Source: Candidatus Thorarchaeota archaeon
GTDB taxonomy: Archaea > Asgardarchaeota > Thorarchaeia > Thorarchaeales > Thorarchaeaceae
Reading direction: 5' to 3'
NCBI GenBank assembly: GCA_019057475.1
Contig: DXJO01000006.1
Coordinates: 194,327 to 258,326, forward strand
Length of the DNA stretch: 64,000 bases
Below the pieces are notes generated by a model. The model was not told the DNA's origin. It saw nothing but the letters and a program-made list of their open reading frames with translations, and made no database searches. A program made the position numbers and the translations under genes. Positions 55,701 to 62,885 of the stretch are shown piece after piece. Each line of letters begins with the position of its first letter. Position 1 is the stretch's first letter.

Positions 55701-56111
55701 CATCCTGATGATGTGACCTTCCGTATGAACGAAGAAAGGCGGATCACGTGGACAGTATCCGACTTCAATCCGGACTACTGTTGTATCTATGAAGGAAGAT
55801 GGCAGGAAACGTATATAGGCTGGGCTGATGGAGAAGCCACCGTAGAGTATTGGATTGGATACGTTGAAGTGGGCTGGGTTATCAACGTCACAATTGTGGC
55901 TTTCGATGTTGCAGGGAACACCGCAACCGACACAGTGATGGTGACAATCATTAGCGCAACTGACGACACGCCCACAACCACGACGTCAACTGGACCCACA
56001 GGCGGTGGCTGGGACTTCAGTGATATGACCACAATGATAGCAATTGCAGGCACGGCTAGTATCATTGCAGTGCTTGTTATTGTAGCAGTCATGAAGAAAA
56101 GAGGAAGCTGA
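52749..56111 (+). CDS. NosD-like beta-helix surface protein, large
   Basis: Secreted protein of about 1,120 aa. The start is TTG at 52749, seven bases after GGAGGAGAT; this places the signal peptide ('GISTFLVFFALFGLLLHS') near the N terminus, whereas the track GTG at 52656 would bury it. A pre-domain of about 110 residues leads into a long beta-helix (about 140-900) of NosD-type repeats ('NNTCNNN', 'GIYLxxS' turns), with a short 'DSNGDGFGDTPYPI' calcium-loop-like end. Two Ig-like domains (about 910-1065), a Thr/Gly linker, one membrane helix and a KKRGS tail complete it. It has the same layout as the proteins at 25309 and 34716 and many glycosylation sequons. Confidence 0.85.
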   Translation: MHSREHFLRHRGISTFLVFFALFGLLLHSIPSTDSVQVGYKSCPSLTWTPRVMEANIGPSTMTGFHANQQGISILSVAKLAPTPTSPRRNLEPETCSELAIQHTSEKIVHPPRGRRPDFAILEPIPMDPDPHGIIHINNDTHFASIADAENWEGSGTSGNPYIIENYDIDSDDTGDDCILILNTRVHFIIRYCVLIGGEYAGHRFLQSGIKFYNVSNGDIVDNTAYDHGESGILLTNSSNCQVTDNTCTGNWNGGIYLGRGSHSNTVADNGCSGNDWAGIMLKGETVRNNTIVGNTLSNHHWEARNEAGILLLECEAGGNTVSFNTATDNDLGVALAESYDNTVVNNTCNNNDFCGIYLGGSEYGDGSKSNLVGNNTCNNNIVSGIHLEYRSRFNSLTTNLCDNNEHGIHLDDSNNNTLVENECSMGTYGIYVYSSDYNTLIGNKPTEVLHGIRLDGSTYSNIHSHTIHDLVCGISLTASTNNIIHDNVLISNTEVGIYLESDSESNHLEGNTCRFNHYGIYLDISHYCTLTDNVCVNSTSQGLHTRGSWDILVILNTLSNNSNYGLGIDGAEDANFTDNTFDDNGAGGIHISGWVDDCLVARNSISGGGSGIYINSADGSRYVNNTCIDCTYGIRCDTGWHNWIEENTLDCDVACIDLFDVARLNWVVDNWCTGGESGISVRSYSYQNTLENNTCTGNEKGISLDDTHTNTIENNDCMDNDIGIYVHNADSNTFVENDCSLNAMGIVLNASDNCNVLDNYCSQASGGSPSVGLLLYSTNQTTVFGNLIDSCDNGIHLNISDYARIENNTVSNNVYYAVIMDAMTNRSEVHWNIIDNNSLNEIDDGTFNDIDYNYWSAYEGTDSNGDGFGDTPYPISGSTGNEDPHPLVYLPTPPEWNPEPTDQIVECGTHFTYDLDVIATTTIRWWIDDTAHFTIDNDGVITDNELLTYGEYWIEARAYNLYNASCSATLKLTMDDTTAPEVDHPDDVTFRMNEERRITWTVSDFNPDYCCIYEGRWQETYIGWADGEATVEYWIGYVEVGWVINVTIVAFDVAGNTATDTVMVTIISATDDTPTTTTSTGPTGGGWDFSDMTTMIAIAGTASIIAVLVIVAVMKKRGS

Positions 56112-56249
56112 CACAAGCAGATCAACCGTGGAAGATCACCCATCCGAGTGTTCTTTCCCTTCTCTTTTTATCGTCAAAGACTGGTTCGTTGGCTATGGCT
56201 CAGCTTCGGCCTTAAATCTGGGTTCGTAGAAGAATCTTGAGGAAATGGA

Positions 56250-56576
56250 ATGGCAATTATACCTGAATGGATAACAGAATGGATTCAGAAAGATCGTCTC
56301 GTTGGAAACAAGTTCAGAATAAGCCAGAGCTATCTCCGTCATTCAAAGCGAATCCAACTAGCGAGAAGTGAGAGAGATACTGAAAGCGGATTGGAGAGGT
56401 TCCATTACGTCGTGCATTCACCAAAGTACGGGCGATACAATGTAAGGTATGAAAGGGGCCGATACCAATGCAACTGTCCTTTCTTCAAGCATAGAGGGAT
56501 CTGTAGCCACATCTTTGGCGTTTGTCGGCTCACTGACATTTGGCCAGAACGGGAGTCAATCTTCAACCACGATTGA
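56250..56576 (+). CDS. SWIM zinc-finger protein
   Basis: Small basic protein (108 aa) with one SWIM motif, CxCx(8)CxH: 'CNCPFFKHRGICSH' at about 74-87, a zinc-binding fold used in DNA or protein contacts. The N-terminal 65 residues are basic ('SYLRHSKRIQLARSERD') and contain strands leading into the finger. GAGG precedes the ATG. Stand-alone SWIM proteins of this size are common in archaea and have no settled function. The isoaspartyl peptidase gene begins 70 bases downstream on the same strand. Confidence 0.85.
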   Translation: MAIIPEWITEWIQKDRLVGNKFRISQSYLRHSKRIQLARSERDTESGLERFHYVVHSPKYGRYNVRYERGRYQCNCPFFKHRGICSHIFGVCRLTDIWPERESIFNHD

Positions 56577-56646
56577 GCTGCATGAACCATACAGCAATGC
56601 CTTTGTAGCAGTTCTTTGCAGTTCCCTTCACTTGACGGTGCATCAG

Positions 56647-57510
56647 ATGAAACTCCCAATGATTATTGTGCACGGCGGCGCAGGAAAGTGGAAGGACGAG
56701 CGGATACCAGTCGGCCTAGAGCAGGTCGAAAAGGCTGCCACAGCTGGTTTTCAAGTCCTGGATAATGGTGGTTCCGCTCTCGATGCGGCTGAAGCGTGCA
56801 CTGTGTACATGGAGAGTTGTGGTAAGCTCAATGCAGGTCTTGGAGCTCGCGCTAACATCGATGGGGTCAAGGAACTCGACGCCATGATTGTGGACGGCAG
56901 CTCGCTCAACTTCGGATCCGTAGCGGCCATCACTGGAATCCGGAATCCAGTTTCTTTAGCTAGATACATCATGGAAAAGACAGGCTTCTCATTCTTCGCC
57001 GGAGACAACGCCAAACGGCTCTACGAGAAGATGATTGCCGAGGGTTACAGAACCGAAGCAGAACCAGGTGTTGTTGCCCAGTCATCTGATGGTGGGGCGA
57101 AGGACACAGTTGGATGTGTTGTGGTTGATGGCCAAGGTCGAATCGCAGCGACGTCGTCAACTGGCGGAATCTCCAAGAAGATACCTGGTAGAGTGGGCGA
57201 TTCTGCGGTAATGGGCTCAGGTGCGTATGCAAATGATGTCTGCGGCGCAACTGCCACTGGCTGGGGTGAACACATTATGCGTGTGACCCTGTCAAGGATG
57301 ATAGTGCTGTACGTCGAAGAGGGCTTGGACGTTGGTTTGGCTGCCAAGAGGGGGATGGAGATGTTTGAAGCCAAGACTGGAAGCGAAGCTGGTGTAGTTG
57401 TCGCTGATGCAAAAGGGAACTACGGCTTCTCTACGAATGCCAAAGCAATGCCAACTGTCATCATTCAAGGAAGTATTGACAACATGACTTCCTTTACTTG
57501 CCAAGAGTAG
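56647..57510 (+). CDS. Isoaspartyl peptidase/L-asparaginase (plant-type, Ntn hydrolase)
   Basis: Ntn-hydrolase of about 287 aa that hydrolyses isoaspartyl dipeptides and asparagine after self-cleavage. 'IIVHGGAG' at the N terminus, 'LDAAEACTVYME', 'NAGLGA' and the cleavage site 'KDTVGCVVVD' with nucleophile Thr154 are all present, followed by 'SSTGGISKKIPGRVGDSA', the product-binding loop. The track start at 56449 overlaps the SWIM gene and reads as nonsense; the ATG at 56647 is the natural start. Likely role: repair of isomerised aspartate in proteins, or asparagine use. The stop is TAG. Confidence 0.92.
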   Translation: MKLPMIIVHGGAGKWKDERIPVGLEQVEKAATAGFQVLDNGGSALDAAEACTVYMESCGKLNAGLGARANIDGVKELDAMIVDGSSLNFGSVAAITGIRNPVSLARYIMEKTGFSFFAGDNAKRLYEKMIAEGYRTEAEPGVVAQSSDGGAKDTVGCVVVDGQGRIAATSSTGGISKKIPGRVGDSAVMGSGAYANDVCGATATGWGEHIMRVTLSRMIVLYVEEGLDVGLAAKRGMEMFEAKTGSEAGVVVADAKGNYGFSTNAKAMPTVIIQGSIDNMTSFTCQE

Positions 57511-57519
57511 CGAATGCCC

Positions 57520-58125
57520 TTACAGCCTCTCAATCTTAACGACCAAAGATGCGCCGCAATGTGGACACCGCACAGTATTAGGACCAATCCAGTCGACTTC
57601 TTCAGGATTCACGTCCGCACCGCATTTGTGACACGTGGGTGGAATCCTTCGCGTTAGGAGCACCTCACGCTCGATTACCTCGCGCTCAATGACCGTTTCC
57701 GAGCCCCATCCCCTTGGAAATTGCGGTGGTTGGATATAGGATTCGTCGAATAAAGGAATGCCTTCCACGTTCTGCGTGCTCTTGAATTTTCGTCTGCTTA
57801 CCAAATACATGATTGGTGCGCCTGCAACTATGTAGACGAGGCCGAGCAAAGTAAGCCAAGTCGCTAGAAAGGGGTTTCCATCAAAGGGGTTTGAAAACCA
57901 GCTGCCTTGAAAGATGATAGCTAGACCAGCGGCCACCATCAAGAAGCCAGCTACGCAGGAGGGGAACAACAACGGATTTGGCTTGGTCTTGAGTATTGAA
58001 ATCGGGAGACCTACAGCTAGAATCGTAACTCCTGCCAGTTGCATGATTATCCCAAACCCACTGAGGACAATATTAGCCATAGATCCGATAACAATAAGAA
58101 AGAAACCAAACATCAAGACAATCAT
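57520..58125 (-). CDS. Membrane protein with C-terminal zinc ribbon
   Basis: Protein of 201 aa with four hydrophobic segments in the first 115 residues (about 1-22, 24-45, 53-72 and 88-110), a linker and a terminal zinc ribbon, CxxC...CxxC ('CHKCGADVNPEEVDW', 'VRCPHCGASLV'). The layout with membrane helices followed by a zinc ribbon is common in archaeal small proteins without assigned roles. It is convergent with the isoaspartyl peptidase gene, nine bases apart. Confidence 0.7.
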   Translation of the reverse strand: MIVLMFGFFLIVIGSMANIVLSGFGIIMQLAGVTILAVGLPISILKTKPNPLLFPSCVAGFLMVAAGLAIIFQGSWFSNPFDGNPFLATWLTLLGLVYIVAGAPIMYLVSRRKFKSTQNVEGIPLFDESYIQPPQFPRGWGSETVIEREVIEREVLLTRRIPPTCHKCGADVNPEEVDWIGPNTVRCPHCGASLVVKIERL

Positions 58126-58253
58126 GGGCTTGGATGGGGAGCTTTGGACAAGCGTTATCTGTTACGACTTCCATCTGGTCGACAGCGGTTCCGCATTTAA
58201 TCTGTTCGCAACTACTGCGGCAATGTGCGATCTATTAATAGTAAAGGGGCTTT

Positions 58254-58682
58254 TCAGTTCACGGAGTTCAGGAGCTTCTCTATCAGCATGTCATAATCGT
58301 TGATAGATCTCAGACCTGGAAGGTTTCCCACTGGTTTTCCATTCTTGAACGCAAAGACCATCGGGACAGATTGAATGCCGAACTGCGTCGATGTCCGTCT
58401 GTTACGGTCTATGTCCATCTTGCCAAAGTAGACCTTACCCTTATGGTCAACTGCCAATTCTCGCAGGATAGGAGTTAGAACCTTGCAGGGCTGACACCAT
58501 TCCGCACTGAAGTCCACAAGTGCAGTCTTGGTCTTCCCAACAACCTGCCAGAAGTTGGCATCGGTAAGCTCATTGACAAGCCCGTTAGCAAGAGGCTCAA
58601 GCACCGCAGGTTGTTGTGCCCGCTCCATCATCAGTTGCATCTTTTTGCGCCTGATCTCTGCAAGCTCGTCGTCGTTAAGCAT
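58254..58682 (-). CDS. Thioredoxin with N-terminal extension
   Basis: Thiol-disulfide oxidoreductase. The thioredoxin fold occupies the last 105 residues, with the active site 'WCQPCK' (about 61-66 from this start), the cis-proline in 'SVPMVFAFKNG' and the terminal helix. An extra 35-residue charged helix precedes it ('DELAEIRRKKMQLMMERAQQ'), which is common in archaeal thioredoxins. The ATG at 58682 follows GGAGAT at nine bases and is preferred over the track TTG at 58712. It is a cytosolic redox protein; its reductase is not encoded in the window. Confidence 0.93.
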   Translation of the reverse strand: MLNDDELAEIRRKKMQLMMERAQQPAVLEPLANGLVNELTDANFWQVVGKTKTALVDFSAEWCQPCKVLTPILRELAVDHKGKVYFGKMDIDRNRRTSTQFGIQSVPMVFAFKNGKPVGNLPGLRSINDYDMLIEKLLNSVN

Positions 58683-58813
58683 CTCGGCACTATCTCCATT
58701 GCGCTTGTGCAATTGAAATGCACAACCGTTTTAAGCATTGCGATTCGAAGCTCAGTTCGTTCTCTTTAATAGACAGTATGTTAGCGAGCAAGGAAATGAC
58801 TTGGTGAAACTCT

Positions 58814-59761
58814 GTGGCTGAGAGACCCATCACATCATATGCGCTTCTCGTCTTCGCTATGATTGTATGGGGCGGAAGCTGGGTCTCAGCCAAGATTGCT
58901 GTGTCAATTGCTCCACCCCTCACGATAGGGTTCTTCAGATTCTTCTTTGCAACCATTCTGTTCCTGATTTTTATGCCGACCACAGGACATAGTTTGAAAA
59001 AGATGTTTTCGCGCAACAATCTGAAATGGTACATTCTACTTGGCGTCACAGGCATCTTTGGCTACGGCGTGTTCTTCCTCTTTGGCATGGGTTTCACAAC
59101 CGCCGCTCAAGGAGCTCTCATTGCCGGACTTAATCCTGCCTTTGTTAGCATATTTGCACATATCATCCACAGGGAACGGCTCGCCCAGAAGTGGCGGTAC
59201 AGTGGTTTTCTCTTGGCATTTCTTGGAATCATTTTGGTTATAGGGATCCAGGTGTTACTCGACTTCCGCATCGAGTACCTTGTGGGAAACCTGTTGATTG
59301 TCTGTGCAATGCTGGTTTGGGATCTCTACTCCTCTATTGGAAAAGCAGCGATGAAATCCATTTCGTCCATGGAAGCTACTGCAGGAGGTGTGTTTGTAGG
59401 AACAATCCTATTCGGCATCGGTGCAGTGGCGGAGGGCTTTTGGGCACTTCCTGCCATGTACGACTGGATATTCTGGGCAAATACGCTCTTTCTCGGAATT
59501 TTCGTAACATTCCTGGGGTTCCTATTCTACTTCGATGCAATCAACAAACTAGGAGCCACAAGAACGGGAGTATTCATCAACCTCGTCCCGATTTTCGGCG
59601 TTTTTCTTTCTATGCTGATACTAAACGAGATTATTCATTGGACATTCTTTATTGGCCTTGCTCTGGTGATAATCGGTATTGTCATCATTAACGGTGGAAT
59701 CGCAAGGGTTGATATCCCGCAACAGGCAAGCAAACAAACAATTTCTTCTCCGGAAGAATGA
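58814..59761 (+). CDS. EamA/DMT-family transporter
   Basis: Ten-helix drug/metabolite transporter (315 aa). Two EamA repeats are visible: the first ('YALLVFAMIVWGGSWVSAKI' through 'GLNPAFVSIFAHIIHRERL') and the second ('VCAMLVWDLYSSIGKAAMKSI' through 'FINLVPIFGVFLSMLILNEII'), each ending in the typical EA-type helix. GTG start with GGTG ahead. Its start is divergent from the thioredoxin gene. Substrate unknown; amino acids or nucleosides are usual in the family. Confidence 0.9.
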   Translation: MAERPITSYALLVFAMIVWGGSWVSAKIAVSIAPPLTIGFFRFFFATILFLIFMPTTGHSLKKMFSRNNLKWYILLGVTGIFGYGVFFLFGMGFTTAAQGALIAGLNPAFVSIFAHIIHRERLAQKWRYSGFLLAFLGIILVIGIQVLLDFRIEYLVGNLLIVCAMLVWDLYSSIGKAAMKSISSMEATAGGVFVGTILFGIGAVAEGFWALPAMYDWIFWANTLFLGIFVTFLGFLFYFDAINKLGATRTGVFINLVPIFGVFLSMLILNEIIHWTFFIGLALVIIGIVIINGGIARVDIPQQASKQTISSPEE

Positions 59762-59826
59762 TAACACTGCTAGGAGCCGAAAACCAAGGGCAATGGCTCA
59801 ACTCTGTTGAATTGTGGTGTTGAAAG

Positions 59827-61344
59827 ATGGATGCTTATGATGAACTAATGACCAAGGCGAAAGAAATCACCCATTTGCGATTAATCGCAGGCGTCGCTCA
59901 TTGGGACCTTGAAACCTATATGCCTCCAAAGGGCGTGATGCAGAGAAGTGAACAACTTGCAGCTATGAGCAAGCACATACACAGAATGTTCACCAGTCCA
60001 GAGGTCGGGAAGCTACTTGGTGAAGCCGAAAAGGTATCTTCACTGAACGAGGTCAAAAAGCGGAATCTATTCCTAGTCCGTATCAAATACGACGAGCAAA
60101 CGAAGGTCCCGGGGGAGCTTGTGGCCAAACTGGCTAAACAGCGGGCGCTTACCACAAACACCTGGAAGAAGGCAAAAGCCAAACAAGATTGGAAAATGTT
60201 CGAGCCGGACCTTCAGAAGCTTGTTGACCTATCGCGAGAGAAAACCGAGATCATCATGAAGGTCAAGGGAACCAAGACGCTCTACGATACGCTCTTGGAT
60301 GACTACGAGAGAGGAATGACTGCTAGCATGGTTTCGAAAGTTTTCAAGGAACTAAGAAACAGTCTAGTGCCCCTGACTGAGAAATGTGCGGAGGCCTCCA
60401 AAAACGTAGATCCAAGCCTACTGAGGAAGACAGTACCAATCGATGCACAGAGGAAGATAGCAACCGATCTTGCAACATTGATTGGCTACGACACAACATC
60501 TGATGAGGCGGGGGGCCGCATCGATGAAACCGAGCATCCTTTCACCACAGGCTACTACGATGACGTTAGAATCACGGTGAAGTATCACGAAGATAATGCT
60601 GGTTCAATGGTCTTCGCCATTCTTCACGAAGGCGGTCATGCCTTATACGAGCAGAATCTGAATCCCGACTGGAAATTCCAGCCCGTGGGAAATGCAGCTA
60701 GCTACGGAATTCATGAGTCAATGTCACGGTTCGTCGAAAACATGGTAGGAAGGTCTCCTGAGTTCTGGCAATTCTATCTACCAAGGCTGAACGAACTCAC
60801 TAACGGTGCTTTCTCTGGAATCCCGCTCGATCAATTCGTGAAGACTACGAACCTCGTAACCCCATCAAAGATACGCATTGAAGCAGACGAAGTGACCTAT
60901 TCGCTCCACATCATAATTCGATTCGAGATTGAGCAAGCTCTCTTCGCAGACAAAGTCACAGTATCAGAGCTGCCCAGTCTTTGGAACGAGAAGTACGAGG
61001 AGTATTTGGGATTGGAAATCCAGAATGACTCTGAAGGAGTCCTGCAGGACACTCACTGGGGAAGCGGTCTCTATGGGTACTTCCCGAGCTATGCGTTGGG
61101 CAATGTCTACGATGGTATGTGGCTCGAGAAGCTTGACAAGGATATGCCAGACTGGCTGAACCATGTTTGCGCAGGGGAGATAACCACTATCACCAAGTGG
61201 CTTGCTGAAAACATCCAACATCAAGCATCACTGTATGATCCTGGTGACTTGGCCGAGCGAGTAACCGGCAAGAAGCTCACGGCCAAACCATTCTTGGAGT
61301 ACGTTGAGCAGAAGTACTCGAATCTCTTCGGTTTCCAAATTTAG
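59827..61344 (+). CDS. Carboxypeptidase Taq, M32 family
   Basis: Zinc carboxypeptidase of 505 aa with broad specificity for C-terminal residues. The active-site HEGGH is at 267-271 ('AILHEGGHALYEQN'), with 'GIHESMSRFVENMVGRS' providing the third ligand and 'RIEADEVTYSLHIIIRFEIEQALF' the conserved downstream block. The N terminus 'ITHLRLIAGVAHWDLETYMPP' is typical. It complements the M3 endopeptidase in peptide breakdown. The arrestin-like gene follows 32 bases downstream on the same strand, so the two may be co-transcribed. The stop is TAG. Confidence 0.95.
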   Translation: MDAYDELMTKAKEITHLRLIAGVAHWDLETYMPPKGVMQRSEQLAAMSKHIHRMFTSPEVGKLLGEAEKVSSLNEVKKRNLFLVRIKYDEQTKVPGELVAKLAKQRALTTNTWKKAKAKQDWKMFEPDLQKLVDLSREKTEIIMKVKGTKTLYDTLLDDYERGMTASMVSKVFKELRNSLVPLTEKCAEASKNVDPSLLRKTVPIDAQRKIATDLATLIGYDTTSDEAGGRIDETEHPFTTGYYDDVRITVKYHEDNAGSMVFAILHEGGHALYEQNLNPDWKFQPVGNAASYGIHESMSRFVENMVGRSPEFWQFYLPRLNELTNGAFSGIPLDQFVKTTNLVTPSKIRIEADEVTYSLHIIIRFEIEQALFADKVTVSELPSLWNEKYEEYLGLEIQNDSEGVLQDTHWGSGLYGYFPSYALGNVYDGMWLEKLDKDMPDWLNHVCAGEITTITKWLAENIQHQASLYDPGDLAERVTGKKLTAKPFLEYVEQKYSNLFGFQI

Positions 61345-61376
61345 GAGAACACGGAGCGAGGAGGAACAGGGTAAGG

Positions 61377-62237
61377 TTGAGAAAAATCACTCTGAATCTT
61401 GAGGAGAAGACATATCTTCCGGGGGATCGAATCGAAGGATTAGTTACTGTTAGTACAGACGAATACTTCGAGTGCAATCGAGTTGTTTTATCAATCAAAG
61501 GACAGGAACGATCGAGAGTTGTAAGGGGAAGTGGAAAATCACGTCGCGTCTATCTGGAAAGAAAACACCATATCGATGAGCAAATCGAACTCGTTGGTTC
61601 TACTGGTATGCAAGCTGGCAAAACCAATTTCCCTTTCAGCTTCGTACTTCCAAGAAACATCCCAGGTAGTTTCCAAGGGACGTACGGCAAGATAGAGTAC
61701 AAGCTGGAAGCGAAAGTCGAGATCTCGTGGGCTACCGACCCTAAGGCCAGGCAGAAGATTACAATTGACATGAAGCAAGAGATGGCGAATGAACAGTCAG
61801 TGTACGAGAATCTTGATGACAACGATGCAAGACTATTGAGCGTTCAATTGCCAAGCGACATGATTCATCTGGGGCAGGACTACCCCATCAAACTGATGGT
61901 CAGCAGTGAAACGAAGATTAGAGGTGTCAGAATAGAGCTAGTGTACCATGAGTTCGTTTCGCCCAGGGGACACAAGGCTACAAGAAAGCAAACACTTGCT
62001 AAGCTGTATTTGGAAGAGCTCGAGTTGCCACGCGAAATGTGGATTGATGCAGCAATCGGTACACAAGGCGAATGGTTGCAGCCCTTCAAATCCGAACTCA
62101 TCGAAACATACTATAAACTGAAAGTGACCCTAGATATCGCGTGGCGTATTGACAAGACGATTTGGATTCCGCTCAAGATAACCCATGAGCTTAACCAGAA
62201 TGATGAAAAAGACCCGTTCGCGTTTGGCTTCTACTAG
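61377..62237 (+). CDS. Arrestin-fold protein
   Basis: Protein of 286 aa starting at TTG after GAGGAGGAACAGGG. Two beta-sandwich domains are evident. The N domain begins 'ITLNLEEKTYLPGDRIEGLVTV', and 'FPFSFVLPRNIPGSFQGTYGKIEYKLEAKV' closely matches the arrestin N-domain signature; the C domain carries 'IKLMVSSETKIRGVRIELVYHEFV'. There is no polar-core motif obvious by eye and no C-terminal clathrin or receptor motif. Arrestin-fold proteins in archaea and bacteria (Spo0M, Vps26-like) are known, but a version with this clear LPxNxPxSFxGxYGxIxYK signature is eukaryote-like. Role unknown; cytosolic scaffold is a guess. Confidence 0.82.
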   Translation: MRKITLNLEEKTYLPGDRIEGLVTVSTDEYFECNRVVLSIKGQERSRVVRGSGKSRRVYLERKHHIDEQIELVGSTGMQAGKTNFPFSFVLPRNIPGSFQGTYGKIEYKLEAKVEISWATDPKARQKITIDMKQEMANEQSVYENLDDNDARLLSVQLPSDMIHLGQDYPIKLMVSSETKIRGVRIELVYHEFVSPRGHKATRKQTLAKLYLEELELPREMWIDAAIGTQGEWLQPFKSELIETYYKLKVTLDIAWRIDKTIWIPLKITHELNQNDEKDPFAFGFY

Positions 62238-62293
62238 GTGGGCTGTCTGCCGAAGCCGTTGAACTAGAAAGTACCCCAAAAAGAAAGAGAGAA

Positions 62294-62317
62294 GGAAGCC
62301 CTGAAACCAAGGCTTCC
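62294..62317. repeat. Inverted repeat downstream of the arrestin-like gene
   Basis: GGAAGCC and GGCTTCC form a perfect 7-bp stem with a 10-base loop. A T-rich tract follows only when read on the minus strand (TTCTCTCTTTCTTTTT), so it could terminate a transcript leaving the mobile element leftward, or mark the boundary of the element. On the plus strand it may end the arrestin transcript. Confidence 0.45.
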
Positions 62318-62380
62318 AGCTTAGGTATCATTACCGTTCATTGTAAACCTAATAATGGTTTTATACAGTTCACCACAAAG

Positions 62381-62390
62381 CATAAATAGG
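62381..62390 (+). promoter_or_regulatory. TATA-like promoter element of the mobile-element operon
   Basis: CATAAATAGG, preceded by CACAAAG, lies about 40 bases before the ATG of the first small ORF. This spacing would yield a leader of about 15 bases that includes the AGGCGAG ribosome binding site. Pattern-based call. Confidence 0.4.
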
Positions 62391-62424
62391 AATTCATCGT
62401 ATTTTTTACAAAGGCGAGCTGCCA

Positions 62425-62583
62425 ATGAACACGAACAAGAAATACTACATCAGAACCAAAGGCAAGGAACGTAGAGTGTTCTTTGACTCGAAAACAAGAT
62501 AGTACTACTACAAGCAAGGCAGAGGCAAGGTCTTCCTGTCACAGGACGGACTCTCACGCCTCTACTACAGGGAGGCACACTAA
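62425..62583 (+). CDS. Small mobile-element protein with in-frame TAG
   Basis: Not in the track because a TAG (62500-62502) splits it. The first part is 25 codons (MNTNKKYYIRTKG...), and the frame continues after the TAG with 26 codons ('YYYKQGRGKVFLSQDGLSRL...') to TAA at 62581-62583, whose last base begins the ATG of the zinc-finger gene. Residue style is the same on both sides: basic, tyrosine-rich and strand-forming. The overlap with the next start suggests that the ribosome is meant to reach the TAA. A CAG or TAC codon changed to TAG, readthrough, or two tiny proteins are the options. The role is unknown; a small DNA-binding protein is plausible. Confidence 0.5.
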
Positions 62584-62885
62584 TGACTGTTATGAAGAAA
62601 CGGTTCAAGTGCCGAACATGCGGCAAAGAGTTCGCATATCACAAGGCCTTCCAGAAGCACAGAAAGGCACACACGAAGGAGGAGATGATGAGTCGCAGAA
62701 AGGCACAAGGTCTGATCTGCGGCGCATACTCAAAATATTGGAAGGATATCAAGCAGTGTTCTATCTGGGGTCCAAGGACCATCCATACTTCTACTCCGAT
62801 TTGGGAGCCTGATACTATTTGCACTCTGGCATTCTGCCAACATGTGAAGGGCGAACCCAAAAATTTTCACGAGGAGGAACATTGA
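62583..62885 (+). CDS. C2H2 zinc-finger protein of the mobile element
   Basis: Basic protein of 100 aa with one classical C2H2 finger at about residues 10-31: 'CRTCGKEFAYHKAFQKHRKAH' (C-x2-C-x12-H-x3-H). The remaining 65 residues contain four more cysteines or histidines but no second finger. The start overlaps the preceding stop as TAATG, and the recombinase ATG follows its TGA directly, so the three are one operon. C2H2 proteins of this type are typical of archaeal viruses and plasmids, where they regulate transcription or excision. Confidence 0.75.
   Translation: MTVMKKRFKCRTCGKEFAYHKAFQKHRKAHTKEEMMSRRKAQGLICGAYSKYWKDIKQCSIWGPRTIHTSTPIWEPDTICTLAFCQHVKGEPKNFHEEEH

Noticed and set aside
20963-62502. 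Reassignment of TAG as a sense codon across the genome
   Set aside because: TAG is the plain stop of about a dozen well-formed genes here (ArsA-like, cstA, DUF389, TPR, flavoprotein, M32, arrestin and others), so only specific readthrough or mutation can explain the in-frame cases.
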